Origin: Candidatus Zixiibacteriota bacterium
GTDB lineage: Bacteria > Zixibacteria > MSB-5A5 > WJJR01 > JAJRUJ01
Direction of reading: 5' to 3'
NCBI GenBank assembly: GCA_020051695.1
Contig: JAGVQM010000017.1
Span: 37,978 to 101,977 of the forward strand
Length of the DNA stretch: 64,000 bases
Under the pieces are notes generated by a model. That model was given only the letters and a program-made list of their open reading frames with translations. It ran no database searches and had not been told where the DNA came from. Both the position numbers and the translations under genes were made by a program. This document shows, piece by piece, positions 25,377 through 34,500 of the stretch; position 1 is the stretch's first letter, and the number at the start of each line of letters is the position of its first letter.

Positions 25377-26044
25377 GATTCCATCTCTGGTCGTCCTATA
25401 ACACGGCGGCATCCCGCCGCCGAGCGTGCACTTCGATAAGGGTCGGGCAACACCGGCCCATGTTAGCGTTGGTCAAGCGCGGTGTCCGTCACTTCAGCCC
25501 CGACATGCGTGTCGGCAAGCGTGATCAATCCGGGGCCGGTTAATAATAATTACTTGCCGGCACGCCCGCCAACTCAAAAATCTCCCGGGTACACAGTTTT
25601 TTCTCTGCCCCTTTCGCATTAGGCTTAAGCGCCCAGTTCCCGTCACAGCGCGTTATCCTGCCGGCGGCAGGCGCAGGAAAAGTCCTGCACGGCGAATAAT
25701 ACAGGATCAATATGCTCCTGATGTCACCGTTAAATCCGGTTGGAACGCCGAGTGAGTGTAAGCTGCCGTTGCAGAAATTCCGCCCTCAATTGTGTTTCGT
25801 CCGGTTTGTCCGGGGGGGGGCGGCACACTGTGCAAACAAATTCACATCTCATTTGGCCAGGGGGCGTCCTACTGCTAATTTGTTTTTTGCACGTACGGCC
25901 GGAAACTTTTAGTGAACAACAACTTGAGGGATAAGTCAGTATAACAGCATTTTTTTCGGAGCTCGGCGAAAACCGGCCCGGTTTGTGCATCTATATTTTG
26001 GCGGTGAGTTGAACATGCAAAATATTAGAGGATTTGATTTCTTG
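25377..26044. other. Intergenic region between divergent qmoA and PKD-protein genes
   Basis: About 670 bases with no convincing gene; the short open frames lack codon structure and ribosome sites. It must hold the qmoA promoter, but I cannot fix a clear -35/-10 pair. A hairpin CCGACA-TGCG-TGTCGG lies at 25500-25515, an AT-rich tract TTAATAATAATTA at about 25540-25552, and a G8 run near 25811. Confidence 0.5.
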
Positions 26045-26072
26045 TTGACTATATCATTTCCCCGGTTATCAT
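26045..26072 (+). promoter_or_regulatory. Sigma70-type promoter for the 14-PKD protein
   Basis: TTGACT (26045-26050), 16 bases and TATCAT (26067-26072) in an AT-rich stretch. The leader to ATG 26146 would be about 67 bases and carries AAGGAG (26135-26140), five bases before the start. Confidence 0.5.
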
Positions 26073-26145
26073 GCATGAGGGATAGGGGGTTACAGGGAAT
26101 TTACTCGAACAGCATGCCGCATAAAACTGAAGGGAAGGAGAAATT

Positions 26146-29100
26146 ATGGGGTTAAACTGTTATAGCAGGAAAGGTCACACCGTGAAAAGGAATGCACCGT
26201 TGATTTTGGCAATACTGGGCATATTAATGCTGTCCCCGGTATTTGCGGCCCCGCCGGCTCAGGCACAGGTGGCCAACCAGGCCGATTTCGTCGGCACTCC
26301 CCTCGAGGGCTGTGCGCCGCTGCAGGTCTGTTTTACTGATCTGTCGACCGGCCTCATTCGCGGCTGGTTGTGGGATTTCGGCGATGGCGGCACCAGCACC
26401 GCTCAAAACCCCTGCCATACGTATGTGCAGCCCGGTGTTTACCCGGTCAGTCTCACGGTGAGTTTTGACTGTGCGGGCGACGTCTGTCCCAAAGACACCG
26501 AGACGAAAACTGCATATATTACTGTTTATCCCGCGCTGACCGCGAATTTCTCCGGCACGCCGCTGGATGGCTGCAGCCCCATGCAGGTATGTTTTACGGA
26601 TTTGTCTGCCGGCACGCCCACTTCGTGGAGCTGGAATTTTGGTGATGGCGGAACCAGCGCTGCCCAGAACCCATGCCATACGTACACCGCTCCCGGTACT
26701 TACACGGTGTCGTTGACTGTTGCTAATGGCGTCTGCGGTCCGGATACCGAAACCAAGGTCGCGTATGTCACTGTTGAGCAGGGTCCGAACGCCAATTTCT
26801 CGGGCGACAATCTTACCGGCTGTGCGCCACATCAGGTCTGTTTTACCGATTTATCAACCGGAAATCCGTTCCTCTGGTTATGGAATTTTGGCGACGGCTC
26901 TACCAGCCAGTCACAAAATCCCTGCCATACCTATCAGCAGCCGGGTGTCTACACGGTCTCTTTGACGGTAGAGAACGCGTGTGGTCCGGACACCGAAACC
27001 AGGACTGCGTATGTCATCGTCCAGCCCGCGCCGGTGGCCGATTTTTCCGGTACGCCGCGCTCGGGTTGTGGTCCGCTGCAAGTATGCTTTACCGATTTGT
27101 CCACCGGCACCCCGACAACCTGGAGTTGGGATTTTGGCGATGGCGCGACCAGTAATTTGCAGAATCCGTGCCACACCTATCAAACCCCGGGGACCTACAC
27201 CGTTTCACTGACCGTCAACAACCAATACAATTGCGGCCCGGATACGGAAACCAAGGCACAATACATCGTCATATACCCATCGCCGGTAGCCGATTTCAGT
27301 GGCACGCCGGTGGCCGGTTGTGATCCGTTGCAGGTATGTTTTACCGACTTGTCGACGGGTGACCCGGTGAGTTGGAACTGGAATTTTGGCGACGGCGGGA
27401 CGAGTAGCGATCAGAACCCGTGCCATACATACCAGGCCCCGGGGACATACACCGTTTCGCTGACTATCAATAATGAATATAAATGCGGCCCGGATACTGA
27501 AACCAAAGTGGCTTACGTGACCGTTGATTCCGCGCCGAATGCTGCTTTCTCCGGTACGCCGCTTTCGGGTTGCGGTCCATTGGAAGTATGTTTTACCGAT
27601 CAATCCACCGGCAATCCGATTTCCTGGTCGTGGAATTTTGGCGATGGCGCCGGCAGCACCGCCCAGAACCCGTGCCACACTTACCAAACCCCCGGGACGT
27701 ACACTGTCTCGCTAACTGTGGATAACCTGCCCGGCTGCGGTCCGGATACCGAAACCAGGGAAGCGTATATTACGGTTTACCCGAATCCGGTCGCCGATTT
27801 CTCCGGTACGCCGCGCACGGGATGTGCTCCCCTGGAGGTCTGTTTCACCGACTTGTCGACCGGCGAGGCCTCGACCTGGCTGTGGGATTTTGGCGACGGG
27901 ACTTCCAGCCAGTCGCAGAACCCCTGTCACACGTATCAAAGCCCGGGGAGCTATACTGTTGCGCTGACGGTCAACAACAGGTATCAGTGCGGCCCCGACA
28001 CCGAAACCAAAGTTGCCTATATCACGGTCAAAGGCGGCCCGACTGCCGCGTTTACCGGAACGCCGCGTAACGGCTGCGCCCCGATGCAGGTGTGTTTCAC
28101 CGATCAGTCATCCGGAAATCCCACGCAATGGAGCTGGAATTTCGGTGACGGCAGCACCAGCTCGCAGCAGAATCCATGCCATACCTACGGCCAACCCGGT
28201 ACGTATACGGTATCCCTGCTTGTGGCCAACGAATGTGGTGACGATACCGAAACCAAGGTCGGGTATATCGTCGTGGACGGCCCGCCGACCGCCGATTTCT
28301 CGGGTACACCGCGTAACGGCTGCGAACCGCTGCAGGTTTGTTTCACCAACCTCTCCTCGGCGAATGCCACCAGTTGGAGCTGGAATTTCGGTGACGGCGC
28401 GACCAGCGCGGCCAAGAACCCCTGCTATACTTATCAGAATGCCGGGACGTACACGGTCACGCTGACCGCATACAATAATTGCGGTTCGGATGTCGAAACC
28501 AAAGTCGCGTATATTGTCGTCGGGGAAGCCCCGACCGCCAATTTCAGCGGCACGCCGCGCAATGGCTGCAATCCGCCGCTGCTTACACAATTCACCGATT
28601 TATCCACCGGCAACCCGGCCAGTTGGAGTTGGAATTTCGGTGACGGCGCCGGCAGCAACCAGCAAAACCCCAGCCACTCCTATACCCAGCCGGGGATCTA
28701 TACCGTCACGCTGAGCGTCTCCAACAGCTGCGGCGCGGATACCGAAACCAAAGTTGCTTATATCACTGTCGGCCAGCCGCCGGTTGCCGATTTTGCCGGC
28801 GACCCGGTCAATGGCTGTGTGCCGCAGCAGGTGTGTTTCACCGACTTGTCGCTGGGCGACGTTGATAATTGGACGTGGAATTTCGGCGACGGCGCCGGCA
28901 GCAATGCCCAAAACCCGTGCCATACCTATACGCAGACCGGCACGTACACTGTCTCGCTGACCATCTCGAACGAATGTGGTACGGATACCGAGACCAAAGT
29001 CGCCTATATTACCATCGCCCAGGCCCCGACTGCCGCATTTGTCGGCGGCCCGTTGAACGGCTGCAGCCCGCTGGAAGTGTGTTTCACCGATCAGTCGACC

Positions 29101-30366
29101 GGCAATCCGACCGGCTGGTTGTGGGATTTCGGCGACGGCAGCAGCAGCACTTCCAAAAATCCCTGCCATACCTACAAACAGGGTGGAAAGTTCACTGTTT
29201 CGCTGACGGTCACCAACACATGCGGCTCGGACACCGAAACCAAGGTCAATTACGTGGTGGTCTCGCCGTCCCCGGATGCGGATTTTGAAGGTGAATTCAC
29301 CGCCTGCATGCCGCCGGTGTACGTGTGTTTCCTGGATAAGTCGGTCGGCTCGCCGACCAGTTGGAGCTGGGATTTCGGCGACGGCGCCACCAGCACCGAA
29401 CAGAATCCGTGCCATACCTACACCCAGGCCGGCAAGTTCACCGTTACGCTGACGGTGACCAATTCCTGCGGTCAGGACATCGAAACCAAAATCGGTTATA
29501 TCCCCGTCGGGGTCGACCCCGAGGCCAAGTATGACGGTGAGCCGCGCTCAGGTTGCGCGCCGCTGGATGTATATTTTACCGACAGATCTACCAACCATCC
29601 GACAAGCTGGATCTGGGATTTCGGCGATGGCGGCACCAGCACCGAACAGCATCCGTCCCACACCTACCGTGAACCCGGCACATATATTGTCAAGTTGTCG
29701 GTGGCCAATGAGTGCGGGTTATCGACCCAGACCGAATCGGTGTATATCACCGTCGGCGTCTCCGCTGAGGCCCCGGTGCTGTTAAGCCCGATCAACGGCG
29801 AGATTGTCGCTCCGCCGATCGAATTGTGCTGGGATGAGCCGGCCAATACCGTCAAATACTGGGTGCAGTTCGACGAAAGCCCCGGTTTCGATCCCCCACT
29901 GGTCCATGAGGACGTCAGTGTGTTTACTTTGTGCGATATGGTCAATGTCCTCGACGATCTTGAGGGTACCTTCTACTGGCGCGTGAAATCGTGGAACAGT
30001 TGCGGCTGGAGTGACTGGTCGATGCCGCAGACCTGCCTGCTGCTGGGTACCGGTATAACCGAACCGGATGGTTACGGCCCGCCGTCGTCGTACGAGCTGT
30101 CGCAGAACTATCCAAATCCGTTTAACGCCAATACGGTGATTATGTTCACCGTGCCGCGGGACGGCGCAGTGACCATCGCGGTGTACGACATCCTCGGCCG
30201 TGAGGTTGTCAAGCTGGTCAATGGCGAGGTTTTCGCCGCCGGGGTGAAGAGTATCGCCTGGGACGGCCTCGATTCACGAGGCAACGATGTCCCCGGCGGT
30301 CTGTATTTCTACCGGATGGTCGCCGCAGATTTCTCAGAGACGAGGAAAATGGTCTTGTTGAAGTAA
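26146..30366 (+). CDS. Giant secreted protein with 14 cysteine-rich PKD domains and sorting domain
   Basis: 1406 residues from ATG 26146 (AAGGAG five bases upstream; an in-frame GTG at 26182 is an alternative). After a signal peptide ending near AQA come 14 tandem PKD domains (WxWxFGDG...), then an FN3-like domain at about 1205-1290, and a C-terminal T9SS type A-like sorting domain (NYPNPFNANT, YDILGREV, GLYFYRMV, KMVLLK). Most PKD units carry four Cys: one in GC.P, one in QVCF, one in NPCHTY and one in xCGxD. Repeats 10 and 14 have lost the second and third together. No catalytic domain is seen. It is likely an extended surface or matrix filament, or a binding scaffold; this is inferred. Confidence 0.88.
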   Translation: MGLNCYSRKGHTVKRNAPLILAILGILMLSPVFAAPPAQAQVANQADFVGTPLEGCAPLQVCFTDLSTGLIRGWLWDFGDGGTSTAQNPCHTYVQPGVYPVSLTVSFDCAGDVCPKDTETKTAYITVYPALTANFSGTPLDGCSPMQVCFTDLSAGTPTSWSWNFGDGGTSAAQNPCHTYTAPGTYTVSLTVANGVCGPDTETKVAYVTVEQGPNANFSGDNLTGCAPHQVCFTDLSTGNPFLWLWNFGDGSTSQSQNPCHTYQQPGVYTVSLTVENACGPDTETRTAYVIVQPAPVADFSGTPRSGCGPLQVCFTDLSTGTPTTWSWDFGDGATSNLQNPCHTYQTPGTYTVSLTVNNQYNCGPDTETKAQYIVIYPSPVADFSGTPVAGCDPLQVCFTDLSTGDPVSWNWNFGDGGTSSDQNPCHTYQAPGTYTVSLTINNEYKCGPDTETKVAYVTVDSAPNAAFSGTPLSGCGPLEVCFTDQSTGNPISWSWNFGDGAGSTAQNPCHTYQTPGTYTVSLTVDNLPGCGPDTETREAYITVYPNPVADFSGTPRTGCAPLEVCFTDLSTGEASTWLWDFGDGTSSQSQNPCHTYQSPGSYTVALTVNNRYQCGPDTETKVAYITVKGGPTAAFTGTPRNGCAPMQVCFTDQSSGNPTQWSWNFGDGSTSSQQNPCHTYGQPGTYTVSLLVANECGDDTETKVGYIVVDGPPTADFSGTPRNGCEPLQVCFTNLSSANATSWSWNFGDGATSAAKNPCYTYQNAGTYTVTLTAYNNCGSDVETKVAYIVVGEAPTANFSGTPRNGCNPPLLTQFTDLSTGNPASWSWNFGDGAGSNQQNPSHSYTQPGIYTVTLSVSNSCGADTETKVAYITVGQPPVADFAGDPVNGCVPQQVCFTDLSLGDVDNWTWNFGDGAGSNAQNPCHTYTQTGTYTVSLTISNECGTDTETKVAYITIAQAPTAAFVGGPLNGCSPLEVCFTDQSTGNPTGWLWDFGDGSSSTSKNPCHTYKQGGKFTVSLTVTNTCGSDTETKVNYVVVSPSPDADFEGEFTACMPPVYVCFLDKSVGSPTSWSWDFGDGATSTEQNPCHTYTQAGKFTVTLTVTNSCGQDIETKIGYIPVGVDPEAKYDGEPRSGCAPLDVYFTDRSTNHPTSWIWDFGDGGTSTEQHPSHTYREPGTYIVKLSVANECGLSTQTESVYITVGVSAEAPVLLSPINGEIVAPPIELCWDEPANTVKYWVQFDESPGFDPPLVHEDVSVFTLCDMVNVLDDLEGTFYWRVKSWNSCGWSDWSMPQTCLLLGTGITEPDGYGPPSSYELSQNYPNPFNANTVIMFTVPRDGAVTIAVYDILGREVVKLVNGEVFAAGVKSIAWDGLDSRGNDVPGGLYFYRMVAADFSETRKMVLLK
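26281..29755 (+). repeat. Coding tandem array of 14 PKD units (about 240-250 bp each)
   Basis: Each unit encodes A(D/N/A)FSGTP...GC.PLQVCFTD...(S/T)WxW(N/D)FGDG...NPCHTY...YTVSLTV...CG.DTETK..YI.V. The DNA copies differ at many silent sites, so recent expansion by exact duplication is not evident. Confidence 0.9.
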
Positions 30367-30397
30367 CCATGCATCTTTGAGGATAAGTCAATCATCA

Positions 30398-30432
30398 CCG
30401 CCGATGTCTTTCGGGACATCGGCGGTTTTTTT
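30398..30432 (+). terminator. Intrinsic terminator of the 14-PKD gene
   Basis: CCGCCGATGTC, a TTTCGG loop region and GACATCGGCGG are followed by seven T. The hairpin starts 32 bases after the stop codon. Confidence 0.9.
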
Positions 30433-30623
30433 ATGCGTGACCGCGAACACGTCCATTGGACTGTGGCGGTCTATCCCGACGGCATTGTGATAAATGAATC
30501 CAGCAGCAGGTTAAGCCGCCAGAGGATTAACGCACATTGTCAGGCGCCAGGGCGCCGGACCTGCGCCAATCTTATTCCCCCGCGCGTCAGGAATCTCTTC
30601 CAGACAGAATTGGAAAGATGATT

Positions 30624-32444
30624 CTACTTTTGCAGCACCAACTTTACCGATGAAGCGAATTCATAACCCCATAACGTCAGCTTTGCAAAATACACCCCGC
30701 TGCCGGCGGAAACGTCTGCATCAGTCCGGCCATCCCAGGATACTTGATGGTATCCGGGATATTGCCGTTCATCGACGATTGTCGCCACCTTGCGACCAAG
30801 AACATCATAGATGTTTAATTGTACCAGGGTTGGCCGGGCGCCAATATCAGGAACAAAATATTCAATTGTTGTTGCTGAATTGAACGGATTGGGATAATTG
30901 CCGAGGATATACGGCGTCTGGGGAAGCTCACCACCAGCATCCCGATCTCCCAGAATTCCGGTCGATAAAACGACGACCTCATTTGAGGGGGAACTTTCCA
31001 AACCAGCCGTGTCGACTGCCGCCACAACATAATACAAATTGCTGAAGATTCCTAAAATTGAATCGCTATACGTCGTATCCCCGCTGCCCGACGACGACAA
31101 CAGGTTTGCCTCGTCCGGCGCGAATCCAGAATACGTTTCCCGATACAGTCGGTAACCAGCGAGGTCGGCCTCACTATTCCGGGGCCAGGACAGGTTCACG
31201 GTGTCTGTGTTTAGTTCTCCGAGGAGTGTATCCGGTTTCCGTGGAGGTTCCTCCGGAAAGAGATATGTTACCCCTCCCGGGCTGCCAGTCCAGCCGATGT
31301 CGGAACGAGAACTATCCACGTCCAATAGTGAGGGATCACCAGCATCAATGCATGGGGAACCGGCCTGCAGATAATAATTCGTATCAGAGGATAACATCGG
31401 ATCAAAGAATAATACACTCCCCGAATCCAAGATTAAATAATGCTCCGTATCAATAAAAAGCACATCCTTCGGCGGCCAAATGACATTGTAATTGAAATGC
31501 ACCGTTGAGGGGGGATAATCATATGCTCCATTCGCATAATTGGGCCACGCGCAATCCAGAAAGATGTTATTAAAAACCCATCCCTCTCGGTTACTGCTTA
31601 CACAGGCAAACGGTACCGGACCGCGATCACTTGTAGTTCCGATAATTGTGTTATTGTACACTCTGACATCACCGAAATCTCTCATGAAAATGGCTTCATA
31701 CCCGTCGAGAAAAAGATTGTTATGGATCTTCATTGGGCCATATCCATACTGAAGAGAGATACCCTTAGATAGGTCAGTATCGGATCCACCTTCCAAATTG
31801 AATACATTATTATGGATATCGCATTCACTCCACACATAAATGAATTTGGAATATCTCCAGCCGGTAAATGTATTGTGATGGATAGATTTCAATTGATATG
31901 GTGACAGGCTAATCCCATCCTGGGAGTAACCCACGTAAAATTCACAATCATGTACTTCAAGAGCGGCCCAGCCGGCATCGATTGCGTCGGCATCGCAATC
32001 GACAATGCGACATGAGGTTATCTCGCTCCATTGTTTGGTGGAGCGAAGTTGAATACCGTCTCCATCACTAACATCATTGCCGTCAAACTCTATGTCGGAT
32101 ACAAAATCGTTGCCCATAATGACCAGGAGATCACGGTTGGTGGGATGGTTTGGTTTCAGATAGCGCACAGTTGTCGAATCCATGCCCGCCCCGATTAGAT
32201 TGAGAGAATCAGCGAGGGTTATTGTCGTATCAGATTCGTAAAGGCCGGCCGCAACGCGTACCGTATCCCCGGCCATCGCCGCGTCAATCGCCTCCTGAAT
32301 CTGATGCGCCCCAGTGGCGTAACTCGTGTAGGGCGGGATATTCGAACCGTTGACATTGGCCCAATGGGTATCGGCGAAAGCGATGATGGCAGATAACATC
32401 ATCACCAAGACACCATACAGGGTCAATCTCACATACTCACGCAT
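30624..32444 (-). CDS. Secreted right-handed beta-helix protein with FN3-like and sorting domains
   Basis: 606 residues from ATG 32444 with AGGAGG seven bases upstream and a signal peptide ending near AFA. Residues about 45-370 form parallel beta-helix coils: an opening IQEAIDAAMAGDTVRVAAG.Y motif (as in DUF1565 or NosD-like proteins) and many short (I/V)HNN.F, VYNNTI, VFNNIF turns with Asn ladders. An FN3-like region follows (about 400-500; LSWPRNSEADLAGYRLYR). The C-terminus has NYPNPFNSATTIEYFVPD, YDVLGRKV and VLQK, a T9SS type A-like sorting domain. Beta-helix proteins of this kind often bind or cleave polysaccharide, but no lyase active site can be named. The gene looks more AT-rich than its neighbours. 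Confidence 0.85.
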   Translation of the reverse strand: MREYVRLTLYGVLVMMLSAIIAFADTHWANVNGSNIPPYTSYATGAHQIQEAIDAAMAGDTVRVAAGLYESDTTITLADSLNLIGAGMDSTTVRYLKPNHPTNRDLLVIMGNDFVSDIEFDGNDVSDGDGIQLRSTKQWSEITSCRIVDCDADAIDAGWAALEVHDCEFYVGYSQDGISLSPYQLKSIHHNTFTGWRYSKFIYVWSECDIHNNVFNLEGGSDTDLSKGISLQYGYGPMKIHNNLFLDGYEAIFMRDFGDVRVYNNTIIGTTSDRGPVPFACVSSNREGWVFNNIFLDCAWPNYANGAYDYPPSTVHFNYNVIWPPKDVLFIDTEHYLILDSGSVLFFDPMLSSDTNYYLQAGSPCIDAGDPSLLDVDSSRSDIGWTGSPGGVTYLFPEEPPRKPDTLLGELNTDTVNLSWPRNSEADLAGYRLYRETYSGFAPDEANLLSSSGSGDTTYSDSILGIFSNLYYVVAAVDTAGLESSPSNEVVVLSTGILGDRDAGGELPQTPYILGNYPNPFNSATTIEYFVPDIGARPTLVQLNIYDVLGRKVATIVDERQYPGYHQVSWDGRTDADVSAGSGVYFAKLTLWGYEFASSVKLVLQK

Positions 32445-32599
32445 GAGGAATCCTCCTGGCGCCTACGCCGGTTCCATTGGTAATTTAGCAGGAATATGCG
32501 GTTTAACAAGGGAAAGATATAATGCGACGCCGGAGGACGGACCCCGGCCACCAATAATTTTCCGCCGGTCCACGGGCAAGACACTCATGTTCCCCACAT

Positions 32600-32632
32600 A
32601 AAAAAATGGGAAACCGTTGCCGGTTTCCCATT
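32600..32632 (-). terminator. Intrinsic terminator of the PEP-CTERM gene
   Basis: On the minus strand AATGGGAAACCG, GCAA and CGGTTTCCCATT are followed by a run of T. The hairpin ends 22 bases after the stop of the gene at 32655. Confidence 0.9.
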
Positions 32633-32654
32633 GGAATTTCGCTTGCCAGTTGAT

Positions 32655-33347
32655 TTACTTGGTGGCTCTGCGACGGCGACGAATGAAGCCCGCGCCCGCC
32701 AGCCCGGTACCCAGCAGAATCAGGGTCGCCGGTTCGGGGATCACGCGCTCGTTCGGCAGCTGCGCCAGCAGGAACGGCTGATTGATGAATGCGCCGGCGA
32801 CGACGTTGTTGTCACGAAGACCGAAGTTCATCAGATCGGTGCCACCGGAACCCAGGACCGCGCCGGCCGAGAATTCCAGGAAGTCACGAACGTGGAACAG
32901 CTCGTCGACATACAGACTGGAAAACGCGGTGGAAGTCCGCGGAATGCCTGCGCCCTGCGCGAAGCTCAGACCGTCGTCATCATTCGAGGTCGAGAAACCC
33001 GCCGGGACATAGTACGGATACGGTTGCGGGTCGATGACGTCTTCGTTCTGGCCCAGCGGATCGAGCAGCTCGTTGGTGAAGCTGATCCAATCCACGCCGG
33101 TGTTGTTGGTGATGTGCTTGATGATCGTGTAATTGACTTCGTCTTCCAGGCCCTCGAACTTCACGAAACCGAAACCGACTTTGGTCCAGTTTTCGTAAAT
33201 GTCGATGGTCGTCCCGGAAACCGAGTAACTGAAACCGGTGATTGCCGAATTCGCCGGATCAAACAATGTCAGCGTAACGGCATTGGCGCTGCCTGCGGCA
33301 AGAGCCAGGATCATGGCTGCCATCAGGATGGATTTGAACTTCTTCAT
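32655..33347 (-). CDS. PEP-CTERM sorting-signal protein
   Basis: 230 residues from ATG 33347 (GGAGGAG just upstream), beginning with a signal peptide MKKFKSILMAAMILALAAG...NA. The body is a beta-rich extracellular domain without known motif. The C-terminus carries the full PEP-CTERM signal: VIPEPATL, the hydrophobic helix ILLGTGLAGAGFI and a basic RRRRRATK tail. This is the kind of signal cut by exosortases, and an exosortase gene is present at 13283-13849. It is monocistronic with its own terminator. PEP-CTERM proteins are exported to the envelope or extracellular matrix, often together with polysaccharide; the specific role here is unknown. Confidence 0.9.
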   Translation of the reverse strand: MKKFKSILMAAMILALAAGSANAVTLTLFDPANSAITGFSYSVSGTTIDIYENWTKVGFGFVKFEGLEDEVNYTIIKHITNNTGVDWISFTNELLDPLGQNEDVIDPQPYPYYVPAGFSTSNDDDGLSFAQGAGIPRTSTAFSSLYVDELFHVRDFLEFSAGAVLGSGGTDLMNFGLRDNNVVAGAFINQPFLLAQLPNERVIPEPATLILLGTGLAGAGFIRRRRRATK

Positions 33348-33407
33348 TTCTCCTCCGTTAGTATGATTAATTGTTTGTTTGCCCCATACATCAACCATTT
33401 CGATTTA

Positions 33408-33435
33408 CATATAGCAAGGGGTGTTCCGGTTTCAA
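33408..33435 (-). promoter_or_regulatory. Overlapping sigma70-like and sigma54-like promoter of the PEP-CTERM gene
   Basis: On the minus strand TTGAAA (33435-33430), 16 bases and TATATG (33413-33408) fit a sigma70 promoter. The same stretch also reads GG-AACACCCCTT-GC (33427-33414), that is GG-N10-GC with a TTGCT -12 element as in sigma54 promoters (consensus TGGCAC-N5-TTGCW). Sequence alone does not decide between them. Confidence 0.45.
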
Positions 33436-33824
33436 TAAATAATATTTATCTTATTGCCGGAGAATGTTTTACGCCTTGCGCCATCCCGCATTTTTTCAAC
33501 GAGCTCATCCAGAAATGTCCACATTCCCGACATATTTTGCGAAAATACCTGCAGATAATCCCCCTAATGGCTTAATTAATAACGGATTAGGGCCTAACGT
33601 CGGACGCTCCCTGCGTCAAAAACCTTGACACTTTGATAATTCTATGTAACTTGCTGGTATGTAACAAGATGCTTGTTCTTGCCGTGATTACCTCCACAAG
33701 TTCTATTCGATGAATAGTGCTGCCGGAGATGAAATGCTTTGAGTGTTTCGGTGGCAGAACAAGAGACATCCGATGTCCCTGGAGCACTGGTCAAGCAGGG
33801 GAGCCGGTCTTCACCAAACTACAC
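33436..33824. other. AT-rich intergenic region upstream of the PEP-CTERM gene
   Basis: About 390 bases between the PEP-CTERM promoter and the end of the WXXGXW gene. AT-rich stretches (AATAAATAATATTTATC at about 33435-33451, TTAATTAATAA at about 33571-33581) alternate with ordinary sequence. No gene, structured RNA or clear terminator for the WXXGXW gene is seen. Confidence 0.5.
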
Positions 33825-34250
33825 TTATTGCGTCCAATGGCCGGCGACCCAGATGCGCGTCCCCTTGTGTTTGGTCCAGTGCCCTTGAATCCACGCTTTC
33901 CCCGGGCTGGCCGAAGCGGTTGTCCAGTGTCCGTCGACCCACACATATCCGCGCGGCCGTTTGGCCCAATGTCCCGGCACCCAGGCGCCTTGTGGTTTTG
34001 TCTCCCAGTGGCCAGCTGTCCAGACATATTTAGTGGCTTGCCAATGCCAGCACCCGCCGATCCAGACCGCCTCGGGATTTGGGGCCGGGGGCCGCGACTC
34101 CGCAACAGCCGGTGGCGGCGGTTGAGTAATATACACCGTGTCCGTCGCTCCGGCAGTCTGCGTCGTGGCCACCGTGACCGGATCGGCCAGACACAACGAC
34201 GACAAGAGCAGCGCGCCGAGGATGCTCAGGATGATGGTTTTCCTGCTCAT
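33825..34250 (-). CDS. Small exported protein with WXXGXW repeats
   Basis: 141 residues from ATG 34250 (AAAGGAG eight bases upstream), with signal peptide MSRKTIILSILGALLLSS.CLA. After a Pro-rich linker (QPPPPAVAESRPPAP) come six short repeats of the (V/A/I)W(I/T/V)xGHW type: VWIGGCW, VWTAGHW, AWVPGHW, VWVDGHW, AWIQGHW and IWVAGHW. This is the WXXGXW (YXWGXW) repeat found in small periplasmic or outer-membrane proteins of unknown function. The repeats run almost to the end of the protein. A role in cell-envelope binding is possible but not shown. Confidence 0.85.
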   Translation of the reverse strand: MSRKTIILSILGALLLSSLCLADPVTVATTQTAGATDTVYITQPPPPAVAESRPPAPNPEAVWIGGCWHWQATKYVWTAGHWETKPQGAWVPGHWAKRPRGYVWVDGHWTTASASPGKAWIQGHWTKHKGTRIWVAGHWTQ

Positions 34251-34360
34251 GGAATATCTCCTTTCTATACTTATGTCGGCGGGGGAGAGGGTGAGGTTCA
34301 GACAATTCCGCCTGTTGAATTTGCCAAGCGTGTAATTAGTTGCGAATGAATGCGATAGCG

Positions 34361-34387
34361 CGGCAAATCAATTATTGCCATTTGCCG
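34361..34387. repeat. Inverted repeat CGGCAAAT-N11-ATTTGCCG upstream of the WXXGXW gene
   Basis: Perfect eight-base arms separated by CAATTATTGCC, about 110-137 bases upstream of the WXXGXW start. The 34251-34500 spacer contains no gene. The repeat could be an operator or a hairpin in the leader RNA; there is no T run, so it is not a standard terminator. A TATAAT occurs on the minus strand near 34440, without a matching -35. Confidence 0.4.
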
Positions 34388-34500
34388 GGATTCCCCAATT
34401 TAAGATCGAATTTTTGCAACTCATTTACAGAGAATATTATAACGGACTGACAAATGACGGGGAGCGGTACGGGTGGGATTTCCCCTACAAGCAAGCAATA

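Noticed and set aside
25712..25990. Short frames on both strands in the qmoA upstream region
   Set aside because: No ribosome site, biased composition around a G8 run and no coding signal; treated as intergenic.
26281..29755. PKD repeats as a CRISPR or non-coding satellite array
   Set aside because: The period is about 240-250 bp, the units are in frame, and differences lie mostly at third codon positions, so it is a protein repeat.
30433..30621. 62-codon frame after the 14-PKD gene terminator
   Set aside because: It begins right at the T run of the terminator and lacks a ribosome site.
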